Part shown: piece after piece, positions 39,890-41,050 of the stretch
How positions within the stretch are numbered: the first letter of the stretch is position 1
Layout of the letters: the number at the start of each line of letters is the position of its first letter
Virus record (IMG/VR): IMGVR_UViG_3300034102_002456
Location: 1-41,050 of that record
DNA from: a virus
Length of the DNA: 41,050 nucleotides
Strand: one strand, 5' to 3'
Translations under genes and position numbers: made by a program
Notes under the pieces: generated by a model
What the model saw: the letters and a program-made list of their open reading frames with translations, nothing else
Told to the model about the DNA's origin: nothing
Database searches by the model: none

Positions 39890-41050
39890 TTACTCTCCTA
39901 TCAATTCCAGAAACTTAAACCGTTCGGCGTTCTTGCCTTCAGGTACTCCGACAGATGCTACATGTCCTTCCCGGGTAAACAAGTCAACTTCCATTTGCCC
40001 ATCGTTTTTCCTGATACCGAGAGTGTTGTAATAATCGCGGAGTGTCCAGGTCTCCCCAGCCGATCGCTCGACTCTGCGTTTCCGTTCTGCCACGAACTTG
40101 ACAAGCTTCTTCGGAACACTCTCCGACTTGTCAAGCATATGTCCTCCCGAGATCGCTGCGAAGGCTGCTTCGACCAGAGGCTCGAGGTACTTTTGCTTGT
40201 GAGCCCAGAGGTACTCCTGCAAGTCAATAGCTCGTTGCATAACCCCCTTCGGAATGAAGCCATGGTCTTGTTGAGCAATGTTCCAGTGATACCAGAACTC
40301 TCTGTCGATCGCGCAGTCAAGCATCCACAGCACGTTGGCGAACCTCAGTGCCTGCTCAGCATGCCGCACAATGTCTGACCGAAACGGATGCTCGTCGTCT
40401 GGCCACTGAGCCTCCACCTGATCCGACCGCTTGAGAGCAGCATACTCTTCCCACAGGACCCTTGCCTCTTCATCGAGGGTGTTGATGAGTGGCTTCGTAA
40501 CGACGTTTCGGCCTGCCAACATGTCCTCCATTGGCACCATGCCGAGATTGGCCTTGACCTCCTGCAAACGACCAAGCACTTCGTACCACAGTTCCATGAA
40601 TGCGGCATGCTCGGCCAATGCCTCGGGCCTGGACTTCTTTGGTATTTTGCCTACAGGGTACACGATGATGCGTTGGCCGAGACCGTCGACAAGGTCGTTC
40701 TGAGGCAGCAGGTTCAGGTTGTTTCTCTGGATCGCTGCCGACACGACAAGGTGTGGTCTCTCGATCCAGCATGCCCCCTTCTGCCGTTGCACCCTCGTCC
40801 TGTCTCCCGACCAGGCTCGATGGTACAAGCTGTTGTCCGACTGTCCAGGCTGAGAGTTGTACCGGCCAAGCATCTTGGAGAAGTCTCTTCCCTCACTGAA
40901 CTCCAACATGACTCCTCGAGGGATCCGGGCGAGGCTCGATGTGAGGGCCTCTGGAGTCGCGTCTGTCATCACATAGTCTGAGGATGCGAAGGGGGCGTTG
41001 ACCGCCATGAGGGTCCTACTCTTACCTGACCCTGACCCACCAACTCCAAA
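39890..41050 (-). CDS. DUF3987 helicase/primase-like ATPase, N-terminus cut by window edge
   Basis: The frame is open to the right edge, giving 386 visible residues. The first visible codons read FGVGGSGSGKSRTL, a Walker A (P-loop), so the ATP site is complete even though the start is missing. About 40 residues on comes RGVMLEFSEGRDFSKMLG, resembling the Walker B and sensor region of DUF3987 proteins, then SLYHRAWSGDRTRVQRQKG. DUF3987 proteins are phage replicative helicase or primase-helicase relatives. This is the first of the visible early genes. The ATG at 41008 is an internal Met and not the true start. Confidence 0.75.
   Translation of the reverse strand, partial: FGVGGSGSGKSRTLMAVNAPFASSDYVMTDATPEALTSSLARIPRGVMLEFSEGRDFSKMLGRYNSQPGQSDNSLYHRAWSGDRTRVQRQKGACWIERPHLVVSAAIQRNNLNLLPQNDLVDGLGQRIIVYPVGKIPKKSRPEALAEHAAFMELWYEVLGRLQEVKANLGMVPMEDMLAGRNVVTKPLINTLDEEARVLWEEYAALKRSDQVEAQWPDDEHPFRSDIVRHAEQALRFANVLWMLDCAIDREFWYHWNIAQQDHGFIPKGVMQRAIDLQEYLWAHKQKYLEPLVEAAFAAISGGHMLDKSESVPKKLVKFVAERKRRVERSAGETWTLRDYYNTLGIRKNDGQMEVDLFTREGHVASVGVPEGKNAERFKFLELIGE

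Noticed and set aside
1-41050. tRNA, rRNA, insertion-sequence or transposase signatures
   Set aside because: No cloverleaf-like sequence ending in the usual T-arm pattern, no ribosomal RNA stretch and no DDE transposase or terminal inverted repeats were noticed. A tRNA scan was not possible here.

Overview
The window is part of a tailed double-stranded DNA phage genome (Caudoviricetes) or of an integrated copy. I see a portal, a terminase ATPase-nuclease, a capsid-like protein, a tail-tube-like protein, a tail-fibre protein and an internal-virion or tape-measure-size protein, with no ribosomal RNA, tRNA, CRISPR array or bacterial housekeeping gene. Almost everything is on the minus strand, so the biological order runs from right to left. 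Genes are tightly packed, with ATGA, GTGA, TAATG and TGATG stop/start overlaps, and GTG starts are common. The one clear exception is a small helix-turn-helix gene on the plus strand at 36444-36683. A tail tube plus a 1507-residue protein favours a siphovirus-like virion, but this is inference. The host cannot be named from the sequence. A lipobox lipoprotein and other exported proteins point to a bacterium. (Gly-Ser)n tracts and very Cys-rich proteins recall planctomycete proteins and their phages, but that is only a weak hint.

Layout in the direction of transcription. (1) 41050-38146: replication and DNA modification, with a DUF3987 helicase/primase-like ATPase cut by the window edge, four small genes (one a zinc-finger protein) and a cytosine-C5 DNA methyltransferase. 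(2) 38233-36444: a serine recombinase with two complete catalytic domains in tandem, convergent with the plus-strand helix-turn-helix gene. The divergent intergenic region beyond that gene carries a promoter and two related inverted repeats. (3) 36318-33346: scaffold-like protein, major capsid protein candidate, decoration-like protein and a possible 38-residue gene, with two hairpin terminators. (4) 33278-24468: a protein sharing its N-terminus with the giant virion protein, a zinc-finger terminase-small-subunit candidate, terminase large subunit, portal, connector-type proteins and a tail-completion candidate. (5) 24459-18274: tail tube, an overlapping gene pair that may use +1 frameshifting, tail proteins, a tail protein with four (Gly-Ser)n tracts, a Cys-rich protein and a hidden small membrane protein. 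(6) 18302-15604: a fused glycosyltransferase-FkbM methyltransferase and a second methyltransferase. (7) 15447-8283: a repeat-bearing Pro-rich protein and the 1507-residue virion protein. (8) 8240-4716: small membrane or exported proteins, a papain-like cysteine peptidase and a thioredoxin-like lipoprotein, which together form a probable envelope/lysis block. (9) 4682-1135: tail fibre and accessory adhesin-like proteins. (10) 1116-1: a strong sigma70-type promoter, a Pro/Gln-rich protein and the start of a DUF2800 nuclease-like gene, i.e. the next DNA-metabolism block.

The most unusual elements are the double-headed serine recombinase with its regulator region, the glycosyltransferase/methyltransferase module embedded in the tail operon beside Ser-rich and Cys-rich virion proteins, and the neighbouring thioredoxin-like lipoprotein and papain-like peptidase. 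Functions rest on motifs and gene order read by eye; no database search was run.
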